Assembly: GCF_021502725.1 (NCBI RefSeq)
Contig: NZ_JAKFFS010000008.1
Coordinates: 62,001 to 126,000, forward strand
Length of the DNA: 64,000 bases
From: Dyadobacter sp. CY345
GTDB taxonomy: Bacteria; Bacteroidota; Bacteroidia; Cytophagales; Spirosomataceae
Reading direction: 5' to 3'
Shown here piece by piece: positions 1 through 8,031 of this stretch. Each line of letters begins with the position of its first letter. Position 1 is the stretch's first letter. The notes below the pieces were generated by a model that saw only the letters and a program-made list of their open reading frames with translations, ran no database searches and was not told the origin of the DNA. The position numbers and the translations under genes were made by a program.

Positions 1-1197
1 CTTATCAATAGCGAGGGAAAGGTTACCGGGCAGGTAACAATCGTTACGGATATTGACCAACTCAAATCAGCTGAATATGCCCTTCAACAGGCGGACCGGC
101 GTAAAGATGAATTCCTGGCCATGTTGGCCCATGAGTTAAGAAACCCTATGTCTACCATACGAAATGGTTTGTCGGTACTATCGTTAACCAGGTCAGAATC
201 TGATTCTGTTATGGAGCAAACCCTGACACTGATGGAGCGGCAGGTAGATCATCTGGTGCGACTAGTGGATGATTTGCTTGATGTAAGCCGTATTACCCAA
301 AACAAGATAGTACTTAAAAAGGAGCATATTGAATTAGGGGGAAAACTATCGGAAGCGGTCATGGCAATTGGCAGCCAGTATGCGGCGGCTGGGAAACAAC
401 TGCACCTAACAGCTATGACGGATCGTATATACGTCACAGGTGACACTACACGGTTAAGCCAGGTGATCACCAATCTTTTAACAAATGGCCTTCGCTACAC
501 GGGTGATAATGGCCAGGTTTGGGTAAGTTTGAACCGACAAGACGGCCATGCACTGATCCGCGTTGCCGACAACGGAATAGGACTTACGACTGAGCAACTG
601 AGCTCGATTTTTGATCTTTTTGTGCAAGCTGATAATTCACTGGCGCGCGCGCAAGGAGGGCTGGGCATCGGACTTACACTGGTACAGCGTCTGGTCAAAA
701 TGCATGGCGGATATGTAGAGGCTCGCAGCAATGGATTAGGCCAGGGAAGCGAGTTTTTGGTCTACCTCCCAATAGCAGATAAACCATCAATTACAAAAGC
801 TATAACTGGCATGAGCGTTGGTCAGCAACTTCGCGACCAGTACATTTTGGTCATTGACGATAACGTCGATGCAACGATACTGGTTACCTTACTTTTGCAA
901 TTAAAAGGATTTAAAGTGGAAAGTCGCAAAAGTGGTTTAGAAGGGATTGAAGCAGCCGAAACAACCAAGCCTGCGGTAATCTTGTGTGACATAGGCATGC
1001 CTGGGATGAATGGCTATCAAACAGCAAAAATGATTAGGCAGCGGTCCTGGGGCAAAACTATTCCAATGATTGCCCTGACAGGTTATGGTCAGGAGGAAGA
1101 CAGGCAGTTAGCCCTGGACGCCGGCTTTGATAGTCATCTTGTTAAGCCAGTTGACGTCAAAGAGCTGATCCGGATGATTGATGAACTAACGAAATAA
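1..1197 (+). CDS. Hybrid sensor histidine kinase, 5' truncated by the window edge
   Basis: The frame is open from base 1, so the start and the sensor part lie outside the window. The first codons read as the tail of a PAS domain and a linker. The HisKA box follows (HELRNP, phospho-accepting His at bases 130-132), then a HATPase domain with an N box near 470-495 and a DNGIGL G1 box near 570. A C-terminal receiver domain has acidic residues near 855 and the phospho-accepting Asp in CDIGMP near 990. Family knowledge: such kinases phosphorylate their own receiver domain and relay to an Hpt protein or another regulator. There is no DNA-binding output domain, so the signal must pass to another protein. 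The input cannot be judged from this fragment. Confidence 0.9.
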   Translation, partial: LINSEGKVTGQVTIVTDIDQLKSAEYALQQADRRKDEFLAMLAHELRNPMSTIRNGLSVLSLTRSESDSVMEQTLTLMERQVDHLVRLVDDLLDVSRITQNKIVLKKEHIELGGKLSEAVMAIGSQYAAAGKQLHLTAMTDRIYVTGDTTRLSQVITNLLTNGLRYTGDNGQVWVSLNRQDGHALIRVADNGIGLTTEQLSSIFDLFVQADNSLARAQGGLGIGLTLVQRLVKMHGGYVEARSNGLGQGSEFLVYLPIADKPSITKAITGMSVGQQLRDQYILVIDDNVDATILVTLLLQLKGFKVESRKSGLEGIEAAETTKPAVILCDIGMPGMNGYQTAKMIRQRSWGKTIPMIALTGYGQEEDRQLALDAGFDSHLVKPVDVKELIRMIDELTK

Positions 1198-1317
1198 TCC
1201 CGTTTGCCTGGCATCATGCTGCATAATTTCAACGATAATGCAAATAGATATACTGATGACGGAAATTTTGAAATTACTTCCTTTACGATGGAGCATGCCA
1301 CAGAAGTGTCTGTCATT

Positions 1318-1603
1318 AGCAAAAACAACTGATACCCTTCCAAATTATTGACCGGTTTAATAAAGATTACACATTACAAAAACTTAGTGACCAGATCGGG
1401 CAAAATGAAATAGGTCTGACGCTGTTTAGAGAAATCTTGTTCCGTGTTGATAAAGATAAGTATGGATTCAGATATATCATACAGAAGTCTAAGGCAATCT
1501 ACAAGAGTTGCCTTAACCCCAACACAAGAGTTCCGCCGAGACGAAGTGGTTACGCTTTTATTACCTCTTTTTCTGGCACCGTTACACGATGGCCTTTGGC
1601 CGG
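1318..1603 (+). pseudogene. Possible decayed AraC-family regulator fragment
   Basis: A frame without a usable start codon stays open here for about 95 codons. It includes a stretch (YTLQKLSDQIGQNEIGL, then FREI) that looks like the first helix-turn-helix of an AraC regulator of the 'NEfkLkxgFREiF' type. The rest does not follow the family, and the 3' end runs into the dedA gene on the other strand. I read it as a remnant. The resemblance is short and was judged by eye, so chance similarity is possible. Confidence 0.3.
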
Positions 1604-2256
1604 CTGAAAGATCTTAACTTTCCTTTTAGCAACTGCCATATTATAGGCAATACTGATAATGCAACGATACCTAATACTACTTTTTCGAAATTATCCCTGA
1701 CTAGTGGAATGTTACCCAAAAAGTAACCCGCAAAAGTCAAACTCACAACCCAAAGAATTGCCCCGATGATATTAAACTTAAAAAAGACGCTGTAATTCAT
1801 TGCCGCAATGCCGCCGACGAAGGGTGCCAACGTCCTGACAATAGGAACAAACCTGGCTATTACAATTGTAGACGCGCCATATTTATCGTAGAACCCTTGG
1901 GTATGGGCAAGATGTTCTGGTTTGATCATACTTTTTCCGAAGAGACGGATTTGCTGAATTTTACCTCCAAAACGGCGTCCGATCAGGTAATTGCAGCTAT
2001 CGCCAAGTATGGCCGCTAGTATGAGCAATCCAACAATGAGCCAGATGTTAAGGGAATCGGAATATTTGGCAGCCATTATTCCTGCTGCAAATAGTAACGA
2101 ATCGCCAGGAAGAAATGGCATAAAAACAACTCCGGTTTCAATAAAAATAATTAGAAAAAGGATGAAATAAGTCCATGCTCCATACTGCTCAATGATATGT
2201 CCCAGATGTTTATCCAAATGGAAAAATATATCCAGGATTCCGTTAAAAAATTCCAT
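1582..2256 (-). CDS. DedA/SNARE-associated family integral membrane protein
   Basis: This protein of about 224 residues has the DedA pattern: an early IETG...FLPGDS segment near residues 40-55, a GRRFGG loop, and the ARFVP...R.LAPFVGG motif in the second half, with several hydrophobic helices. Family knowledge: DedA proteins are inner-membrane proteins required for envelope integrity, and some members recycle undecaprenyl phosphate across the membrane. The chosen ATG is at 2254-2256; a TTG nine bases upstream is in frame but less likely. A 37-codon membrane ORF ends 12 bases before this ATG on the same strand, so the two are probably co-transcribed. Family assignment is firm; the substrate is unknown. 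Confidence 0.9.
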   Translation of the reverse strand: MEFFNGILDIFFHLDKHLGHIIEQYGAWTYFILFLIIFIETGVVFMPFLPGDSLLFAAGIMAAKYSDSLNIWLIVGLLILAAILGDSCNYLIGRRFGGKIQQIRLFGKSMIKPEHLAHTQGFYDKYGASTIVIARFVPIVRTLAPFVGGIAAMNYSVFFKFNIIGAILWVVSLTFAGYFLGNIPLVRDNFEKVVLGIVALSVLPIIWQLLKGKLRSFSRPKAIV

Positions 2257-2268
2257 AATTACCAAATT

Positions 2269-2382
2269 TTATTTGATGTTCACCATTAATAGGCAAACGA
2301 TAATATATACAAGCATGATCGTAAATGCGTAAAGCATTCCAGGAAACATTTCGTTTTTCGATTTACTTTTTTCGTTTTTCAT
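2269..2382 (-). CDS. Small single-pass membrane protein, 37 aa, upstream of dedA
   Basis: An ATG at 2380-2382 opens 37 codons ending in TAA at 2269-2271. The N-terminus is strongly charged (MKNEKSKSKNEMF), and a hydrophobic helix of about 20 residues follows (roughly positions 15-35), ending in NIK. That arrangement fits a signal anchor with a short cytoplasmic tail. It is in the same frame as dedA and ends 12 bases before the dedA ATG, which suggests translational coupling. I recognise no family. Small size and AT-rich sequence make a chance ORF possible, but the topology and position favour a real gene. Confidence 0.5.
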   Translation of the reverse strand: MKNEKSKSKNEMFPGMLYAFTIMLVYIIVCLLMVNIK

Positions 2383-3127
2383 AATCTGTAATTAACATGT
2401 GAGAATAATAGCATAGCCGCTACATATGTCGTCTTATGAAGTTTTGAATTGCGGTTGAACACGTCATTAACTTACTATCAGACATTTTATTTTTACAGTT
2501 GTAAATTTACAGTTATAAATTTACAAAAAGAAATATCTTATTCAAATTTTAATATTAGTCACAATTTATTCTGTTTGAAAAAGCGAGTTAAGACTGCACT
2601 TATCCTTTTCATAGGACCCTGACAAAACTATATTTATGGAATTTCAAGTCTTCATTTCACTGTTGTAGCTGGTCGCTCTGGAAACGGTTTTTGGCGTTGC
2701 CATCTCCATTCCAATTTCGCTGGGAGTACCCGTGATTCTGGGCATAAAGGCTAATGAATCAATATTATGCGACCGCCAGTCCACGGTGCCTGACGATATT
2801 GATAACCTGAATTATAGGGAAATTGTGTGGTAAACGCTGCTGGAAGAAAAAAGTAGTACACCTGCTCCGCGTCGTGGTGCTTTTGTATAATTAGCCGATT
2901 TTGCTACTTACATGCTGTCCAATCGATCCGCGTTTATTTGATCCGCAAAAAGTCTTTGATCCGTTTGTTGAAAAGTTCGACTGGAAGGCGTTTTTCAGAA
3001 TCGCAAAAATGTACTATTGAGAAACCGTGTGGAAGCTACGAATGGATGATCAGGAAGTGCCAAATAATAAAAGATCCATATTTTACCTAGGGCCTGAAAT
3101 TTTTGCGGCATTTTTTGTCCAAAAAAG
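2383..3127. other. Long region without a convincing gene
   Basis: About 750 bases lie between the small membrane ORF and the hairpin before the ABC-F gene. Bases 2400-2600 are AT-rich and hold the promoter side of the minus-strand dedA unit. Bases 2640-3020 contain short frames broken by stops that look protein-like in places (a hydrophobic stretch near 2680-2740 and a DPFVEKFDWKAFF segment near 2960-3000). These could be decayed coding sequence, but I could not assign a family. A 67-codon frame at 3027-3230 is rejected because it spans a hairpin and a promoter. Confidence 0.4.
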
Positions 3128-3152
3128 CCTTCTATTACACTTTAATAGAAGG
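3128..3152. terminator. Hairpin, 10-bp perfect stem, 5-nt loop
   Basis: CCTTCTATTA pairs perfectly with TAATAGAAGG around the loop CACTT. It lies in a gene-poor stretch before the ABC-F promoter. Read on the minus strand, T-rich sequence follows, so it could act as a terminator in either direction. It may be the end of a lost gene. Confidence 0.5.
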
Positions 3153-3198
3153 AAGGGTCAAAAGTCAACTTTTTTCGCTTCTTTCAACCGTATAATCG

Positions 3199-3206
3199 TA
3201 GATTTG
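3199..3206 (+). promoter_or_regulatory. Bacteroidota -7 promoter element (TAGATTTG)
   Basis: The octamer matches the Bacteroidota -7 consensus TAnnTTTG exactly and is followed by GC. It sits 20 bases before the ATG at 3227, which would give a leader of about 14 nt. No clear -33 TTG is present at the expected distance, only a T-rich run. Confidence 0.55.
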
Positions 3207-3226
3207 CGACTTGAAAAAATTAGAAG

Positions 3227-4864
3227 ATGATTACAATTGAAAATTTGGCCGTTGAATTTAGCGGTTCTGTCCTTTTTAGCGAAGTTTCCTTCGTTATTAA
3301 TCCTACTGATAAAATTGCCCTTATGGGTAAAAATGGAGCGGGGAAGTCAACAATGATGAAGATCATTGCTGGTGAGCAAAAAGCCAATCGTGGCCATGTG
3401 CGTGCACCAAAGGATGCCGTTATCGCTTATTTGCCGCAACATTTGCTTACGGAGGATAACTGTACCGTTTTTGAAGAAGCGGCCAAAGCGTTCAAGCAGG
3501 TTTTTGAAATGCGTGCTGCGATGGAAAAGCTGAATCTGGAGCTCGAAACCCGCACAGATTATGACAGTGATGAATACATGGCTATCATTGAGCAGGTTAC
3601 CGAAATAGGTGAGAAATATTACCAGCTGGAAGAAGTAAATTATGACGCAGAGGTTGAGAAAGCCTTGAAAGGATTAGGATTTAGGACGGAAGATTTTCAG
3701 AGACAAACCAAGGAATTCAGTGGAGGCTGGCGTATGCGTATTGAGCTTGCCAAAATATTATTACAAAAGCCGGACCTGATTTTGCTGGATGAGCCTACAA
3801 ACCATATAGACATTGAATCAGTGATGTGGCTGGAAGACTTTTTAGTCAATAAGGCGAATGCAGTAATGGTTATTTCTCACGATCGTGCTTTCATCGACAA
3901 TATTACCAACCGCACGGTTGAAGTAACCATGGGCCGGATTTTTGACTACAAAGCGAATTATTCACATTATTTGGTCTTGCGTGAGGAGCGCAGGTCACAT
4001 CAGGTGAAGGCGTATCAGGAACAGCAGAAAATGATTGCTGATAATATGCAATTTATTGAACGCTTTCGCGGGACTTACTCCAAGACGAACCAGGTTTCTT
4101 CCCGTGAGCGCATGTTAGAGAAACTGGAAATTATTGAAATTGATGAAATTGATAATTCTTCTTTGAAACTTCGTTTTCCCCCTTCGCCACGGTCTGGGGA
4201 CTATCCGGTTACCGTAAAAGATGTTTCAAAATCCTACGGAGATCAGGTTGTGTTTAAAAATGCAAGCATGACTATTTCGAGAGGGGAAAAGGTATCGTTT
4301 GTGGGGAGGAATGGTGAAGGTAAGTCTACAATGATCAAGGCGATTATGGGCCAGATCGATGTTGAAGGGACCTGCCAGCTTGGCCATAATACGAAGGTCG
4401 GCTATTTTGCACAAAACCAGGCATCCTTGTTAGACCCAAATCTGACAATTTTTCAGACGGTAGATGAGGTCGCAGAGGGAGATGTGAGAACTCAGATTAA
4501 AAATATTCTGGGGGCCTTTATGTTTCAGGGTGAAGACATTGACAAAAAAGTGAGTGTTTTGTCGGGTGGCGAAAAAACGCGGCTTGCCATGGTGAAGTTA
4601 CTCCTGGAACCTGTAAACTTACTAATTCTTGATGAACCAACGAACCACCTGGATTTAAAGTCAAAGGATGTTTTGAAAGAAGCGCTAAGAAATTTTGATG
4701 GTACGCTCGTGCTGGTTTCTCATGATCGTGACTTCTTGCAGGGCCTTTCCCAAAAAGTTTTTGAGTTCAAAGACAAACGTGTCATCGAGCATTTCGAAAC
4801 GATTGATGCTTTCCTGGAACGCAATCGGATTAAAAGTATAGCCGATCTGCAACTTGCCAAGTAG
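3227..4864 (+). CDS. ABC-F family ATPase (ribosome-associated)
   Basis: The 545-residue protein has two ATP-binding cassettes and no membrane segments, which defines ABC-F. Cassette 1: Walker A GKNGAGKS at 34-41, signature SGGW near 165, Walker B LILLDEP near 184-190. Cassette 2: Walker A GRNGEGKS near 360, signature LSGGEKTR, Walker B LLILDEPTNHLD near 465. A charged linker around residues 240-320 corresponds to the P-site tRNA interaction motif region. Family knowledge: these proteins bind the ribosomal E site and modulate translation, and some protect against antibiotics. Length and linker resemble the housekeeping EttA/YbiT/Uup-like group. Nothing nearby suggests resistance. A promoter element lies just upstream. 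Confidence 0.92.
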   Translation: MITIENLAVEFSGSVLFSEVSFVINPTDKIALMGKNGAGKSTMMKIIAGEQKANRGHVRAPKDAVIAYLPQHLLTEDNCTVFEEAAKAFKQVFEMRAAMEKLNLELETRTDYDSDEYMAIIEQVTEIGEKYYQLEEVNYDAEVEKALKGLGFRTEDFQRQTKEFSGGWRMRIELAKILLQKPDLILLDEPTNHIDIESVMWLEDFLVNKANAVMVISHDRAFIDNITNRTVEVTMGRIFDYKANYSHYLVLREERRSHQVKAYQEQQKMIADNMQFIERFRGTYSKTNQVSSRERMLEKLEIIEIDEIDNSSLKLRFPPSPRSGDYPVTVKDVSKSYGDQVVFKNASMTISRGEKVSFVGRNGEGKSTMIKAIMGQIDVEGTCQLGHNTKVGYFAQNQASLLDPNLTIFQTVDEVAEGDVRTQIKNILGAFMFQGEDIDKKVSVLSGGEKTRLAMVKLLLEPVNLLILDEPTNHLDLKSKDVLKEALRNFDGTLVLVSHDRDFLQGLSQKVFEFKDKRVIEHFETIDAFLERNRIKSIADLQLAK

Positions 4865-4890
4865 AGGTTGGTTATAGTTTATTAATTTAA

Positions 4891-5492
4891 AACTCGTTGG
4901 GTGGAATTATGTAATCTGAATTTTAATATTGTTGATATATTGAATCGAGGTTAGAGCTGTTATTTTAGCCAAAATTCTCGTTTTAAAACCATCAAAGCTT
5001 TTTGCGTAGTTTCGTCTAATCATAAACTGGTCGCAAAGTTGTGAAAAAAGTGTTTCTATCCGTTTTCTGGTTTTCTAAAAACAAAAGCTTGCTTTTTGTA
5101 GTTTTTTTATTGTCCCTCATTGGCGTCTCCAATCGAATATTTACGGATTCAAAAAAGGTCCAGTTGTTGTTGATTTGATATATATCCAAGATCTCCAAGT
5201 AAAACAATATCAGTTGGTTGAGATTTTACTTCCTTTAAATACGCGATATCATGAACATTGGCCTTAGTAATTTCGATAAGGCCAAAAACACCAGTCATTG
5301 AGCATATCCCGTGCAATTTATATCCATAGAACCTGGTATTTTGAGACGCGCAGTAACCTTTCTACAGCGCTGTTTCAAAAGTCTCTTTACATATTTTAGC
5401 TCTTTTATGTCCAGCCATTTTATACTCAAATTCAGTATATTAACCCAATATGCATCCTTCGATTTTCGCTAATTCATTTCACCCAATGGGTT
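4891..5492 (-). mobile_element. Remnant of an IS982-type insertion sequence
   Basis: Imperfect inverted ends bound the element: bases 4891-4906 read AACTCGTTGGGTGGAA, and the complement of 5478-5492 reads AACCCATTGGGTGAA, with mismatches at two or three positions. Between them, on the minus strand, lie the C-terminal parts of an IS982-like transposase, whose stop codon falls just inside the left end. The element is about 600 bp, whereas family members are about 1 kb, so the transposase 5' half is gone. The right end touches what looks like a broken susD. Confidence 0.7.
4907..5418 (-). pseudogene. IS982-family transposase, decayed
   Basis: Read on the minus strand from 5418, the frame gives MAGHKRAKICKETFETAL, then an in-frame TAG, then KGYCASQNTRFYGYKLHG and GLIEITKANVHDIAYLK. 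These match the central part of IS982 transposases (kGY.AS...yFGyKvH, then the catalytic-domain strand). The LLGDLGYIS motif follows. After a shift at a T run near 5150 the frame continues to SKLLFLENQKTD. After a second shift near 5085 it ends as RKRIETLFSQL, then RNYAKSFDGFKTRILAKI and a stop at 4907. At least one nonsense change, two frameshifts and a missing N-terminal half make it inactive. Confidence 0.75.
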
Positions 5493-6072
5493 AAAGAATA
5501 CAAAGTTGCGGCTGATGCGGCCCTTCAAAAAGCGGGTAGGTTTGCTACATGCAAAATATACGATGACGGCTTAAAACGCCTTTTCAGCGCGTGTGAATTT
5601 TATTCTGATGCGTTACGCAGAAATTTTACTTACATATGCAGAATCAAAAATTGAGCTCAATGAAATCGATGCATCGGTTTTAAACGCGATTAATCTGGTA
5701 AGAAGAAGAGCCGGACAGCCTGATGCTGTTACAGGAACTCAGGCACAAATGCGTCCGCTGATTCGCAGGGAACGCACGGTTGAGCTTGCTAAGGAAGGTT
5801 TTCGCTGGTTTGATATCGATCGCTGGGACATTTCTTCCATTGTGATGCCACAGAAAGTAATGGGTATTGCGAAAGATCCGGCGGTTGTGGCAGCGAAACC
5901 AAATTTCAAATTAAACACAGTACATCTAAATAATATTAGGACTTATGCCGAAAGTGAAAGTGTCCGGATGGTAAGGGAAATTCGTTATTGGTATCCCAAA
6001 TTGAACCTGTTGCCTGTTCCTCAGTCCGAGCGTGACATTAATCCCGCACTTACACAAAATCCGGAGTGGTAA
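5493..6072 (+). pseudogene. SusD/RagB-family protein, C-terminal fragment
   Basis: From the GTG at 5593 the frame gives a typical SusD C-terminus of 159 residues: NFILMRYAEILLTYAESK, then INLVRRRAG, the RRERTVELAKEGFRWFDIDRW motif, and a final NPALTQNPEW. Intact SusD proteins are 450-600 residues and begin with a lipoprotein signal; both are missing here. Between the IS right end and 5593, a different frame carries a weak SusD-like segment (AADAALQKAGRF...LKRLFSA), suggesting an internal deletion. No susC is nearby. I infer that an IS insertion and deletions destroyed a SusCD pair that once served the downstream FAD oxidoreductase gene. Confidence 0.75.
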
Positions 6073-6093
6073 AAATCCGAGATCTATTTGCTT

Positions 6094-6126
6094 AGATCTG
6101 CCAGATATTAAAACACTGGCAGATCT
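6094..6126 (+). terminator. Hairpin after the susD fragment, 11-bp stem
   Basis: AGATCTGCCAG pairs perfectly with CTGGCAGATCT around an 11-nt loop. It is 21 bases after the susD stop and before the next ATG at 6153. No strong T tract follows, so it may be an mRNA-stabilising or processing hairpin rather than a full terminator. Confidence 0.55.
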
Positions 6127-6152
6127 GAAATATTATACAGTAAATTTGAATT

Positions 6153-7868
6153 ATGAATCGTAGAAATTTCATTGAAAATCTGACGTTGGGAAGCGGTGTT
6201 ATGGCCACAGCGTCTTTAATAACATCGCCTGCGACAGGGCAACCGGTACAAAAGGAAGTTGTAAACGGAAAAGTAATATTAACCTCAGACTTGGTCATTG
6301 CAGGAGGTGGTCTTGGTGGCTGTGCATCAGCTATGGCTGCGCTGAGAAATGGACTTTCCGTTATTTTGACGGAAGAAACGGACTGGATTGGTGGACAGCT
6401 AAGTCAGCAGGGAGTTCCGCCGGATGAGCATATCTGGATTGAAACGCATGGGGCTACTCAGCTTTACCGGGATTTCAGGAACAATGTCAGAGATTATTAC
6501 AAACGTAATTATCCGCTTACGGATGAGGCAAAGGCTCGGAAAAATCTGAATCCGGGAGACGGCTCGGTCTCAAAACTTTGCTACGAGCCCAGGGTTGCCG
6601 TCGCAGTGCTAAACGATATGTTTGCGCCTTACCTCAGCAACGGGAAACTTAAACTACTACTTGAACATAAGATTGTTGGAGCAGACGCCAGCGGAAACCA
6701 GGTTAAAACGCTGGAAGCGATTAGTTTGATCAGCAAGCAAAAGTTGATATTGTCGGCGCCATACTTTGTGGATGCCACGGAATTGGGCGATCTGCTTCCG
6801 CTGACTGGTACTGAATTTGTGACAGGCGCTGAATCAAAAAGTGAAACGGGCGAGTTGCATGCGCCGGAAAAAGCGGATCCAGAAAATAATCAGGCTTTCA
6901 CGGTTTGTTTCGCGATTGATTTTGTCCCGGGTGAAAATCATGTGATTGAGAAACCCAAGGAATATGATTTCTGGAAAAATTTTGTCCCGAAAATGTCAAA
7001 ACCCTGGTCAGGGAAATTACTGGATCTTGCATATTCAAACCCTAAAACGCTTGAACCAAAATTGCTGGGTTTTCATCCGGAAGGGATTAGTATGGGTGAA
7101 AAACTAAATCTATGGAGTTACAGAAGAATTATCAATAAGGAGAATTTTAAAAAAGGATCTTACACGGGAGATATCACGATTGTGAACTGGCCGCAGAATG
7201 ATTATTTTCTGGGAAATCTGGTAGGAGCAAGTGAAAAGGATTTTAACAAACATTTTGAACGTGGCAAACAGTTGAGCCTGTCACTTCTCTACTGGCTGCA
7301 AACCGAAGCGCCTCGTCCTGACGGAGGAAAAGGTTGGCCTGGAGTCAGGTTAAGAAAGGACATTATGGGAACAGAGGATGGGTTGGCGAAATATCCCTAC
7401 GTCCGCGAATCCCGGAGAATCAAGGCTGTCTTTACTGTTAAAGAAGAGCACGTTGGGGCTGATAACCGTTCTTTGGTCACTGGAAAAAAAGCAGAGAACA
7501 AAGCTGCGGAATTTTACGACAGTGTTGGCGTTGGTTACTACCACATAGATCTGCACCCGAGTACGGCCGGAGACAATTATATCGATTTCGGCTCGCTTCC
7601 ATTCCAGATTCCGTTGGGGGCACTTCTTCCGAAAAGTATGGAAAATCTCCTTCCTGCAAACAAAAACATCGGTACCACACATATTACCAATGGCTGTTAC
7701 CGCCTGCATCCGGTCGAATGGAGTATCGGCGAGTCGGTAGGTTTGCTCATCAAATATGCTCTGGACAAAAATGTCATCCCAAGGGTGGTGCGGGAAAAGC
7801 GCGACTTACTGACTGATTTTCAGATTTTTATACGTAAACAGGGAATTGAAACAAAATGGCCTGAATAG
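6153..7868 (+). CDS. FAD-dependent oxidoreductase (FAD_oxidored family), exported
   Basis: The 571-residue protein starts MNRRNFIENLTLGSGVMATA, a twin-arginine-like signal with a small-residue stretch, so export is likely. The FAD-binding Rossmann motif DLVIAGGGLGGCASAMAA lies near residues 47-64, followed by an EETDWIGGQ segment typical of the PF12831 family. The C-terminal half carries the conserved NIGTTHITNG...HPVEWSIGE pattern of the same family. Family knowledge: these proteins often sit in polysaccharide loci of Bacteroidota, but their substrates are mostly unknown. Here it directly follows a destroyed susD gene, so it may be the survivor of a degraded locus. No metal site is evident. 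Confidence 0.85.
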   Translation: MNRRNFIENLTLGSGVMATASLITSPATGQPVQKEVVNGKVILTSDLVIAGGGLGGCASAMAALRNGLSVILTEETDWIGGQLSQQGVPPDEHIWIETHGATQLYRDFRNNVRDYYKRNYPLTDEAKARKNLNPGDGSVSKLCYEPRVAVAVLNDMFAPYLSNGKLKLLLEHKIVGADASGNQVKTLEAISLISKQKLILSAPYFVDATELGDLLPLTGTEFVTGAESKSETGELHAPEKADPENNQAFTVCFAIDFVPGENHVIEKPKEYDFWKNFVPKMSKPWSGKLLDLAYSNPKTLEPKLLGFHPEGISMGEKLNLWSYRRIINKENFKKGSYTGDITIVNWPQNDYFLGNLVGASEKDFNKHFERGKQLSLSLLYWLQTEAPRPDGGKGWPGVRLRKDIMGTEDGLAKYPYVRESRRIKAVFTVKEEHVGADNRSLVTGKKAENKAAEFYDSVGVGYYHIDLHPSTAGDNYIDFGSLPFQIPLGALLPKSMENLLPANKNIGTTHITNGCYRLHPVEWSIGESVGLLIKYALDKNVIPRVVREKRDLLTDFQIFIRKQGIETKWPE

Positions 7869-8031
7869 AAGAAGATACCAGCATGCTAATTTCCTTTTGC
7901 GTATCAAGCAATGAATCCAATTCGGCTTATCTTGTTGCTAGCTTTAGCATTTACTTTATGAGAATAGAGTAAAATATCAAGTTTTGTTATTTTTGAAATA
8001 GCTATTCCTAAAAACTTAACCGCTTTAACTT

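Noticed and set aside
3027..3230. 67-codon frame before the ABC-F gene
   Set aside because: It runs through a perfect 10-bp hairpin and the -7 promoter element of the ABC-F gene and shows no protein features.
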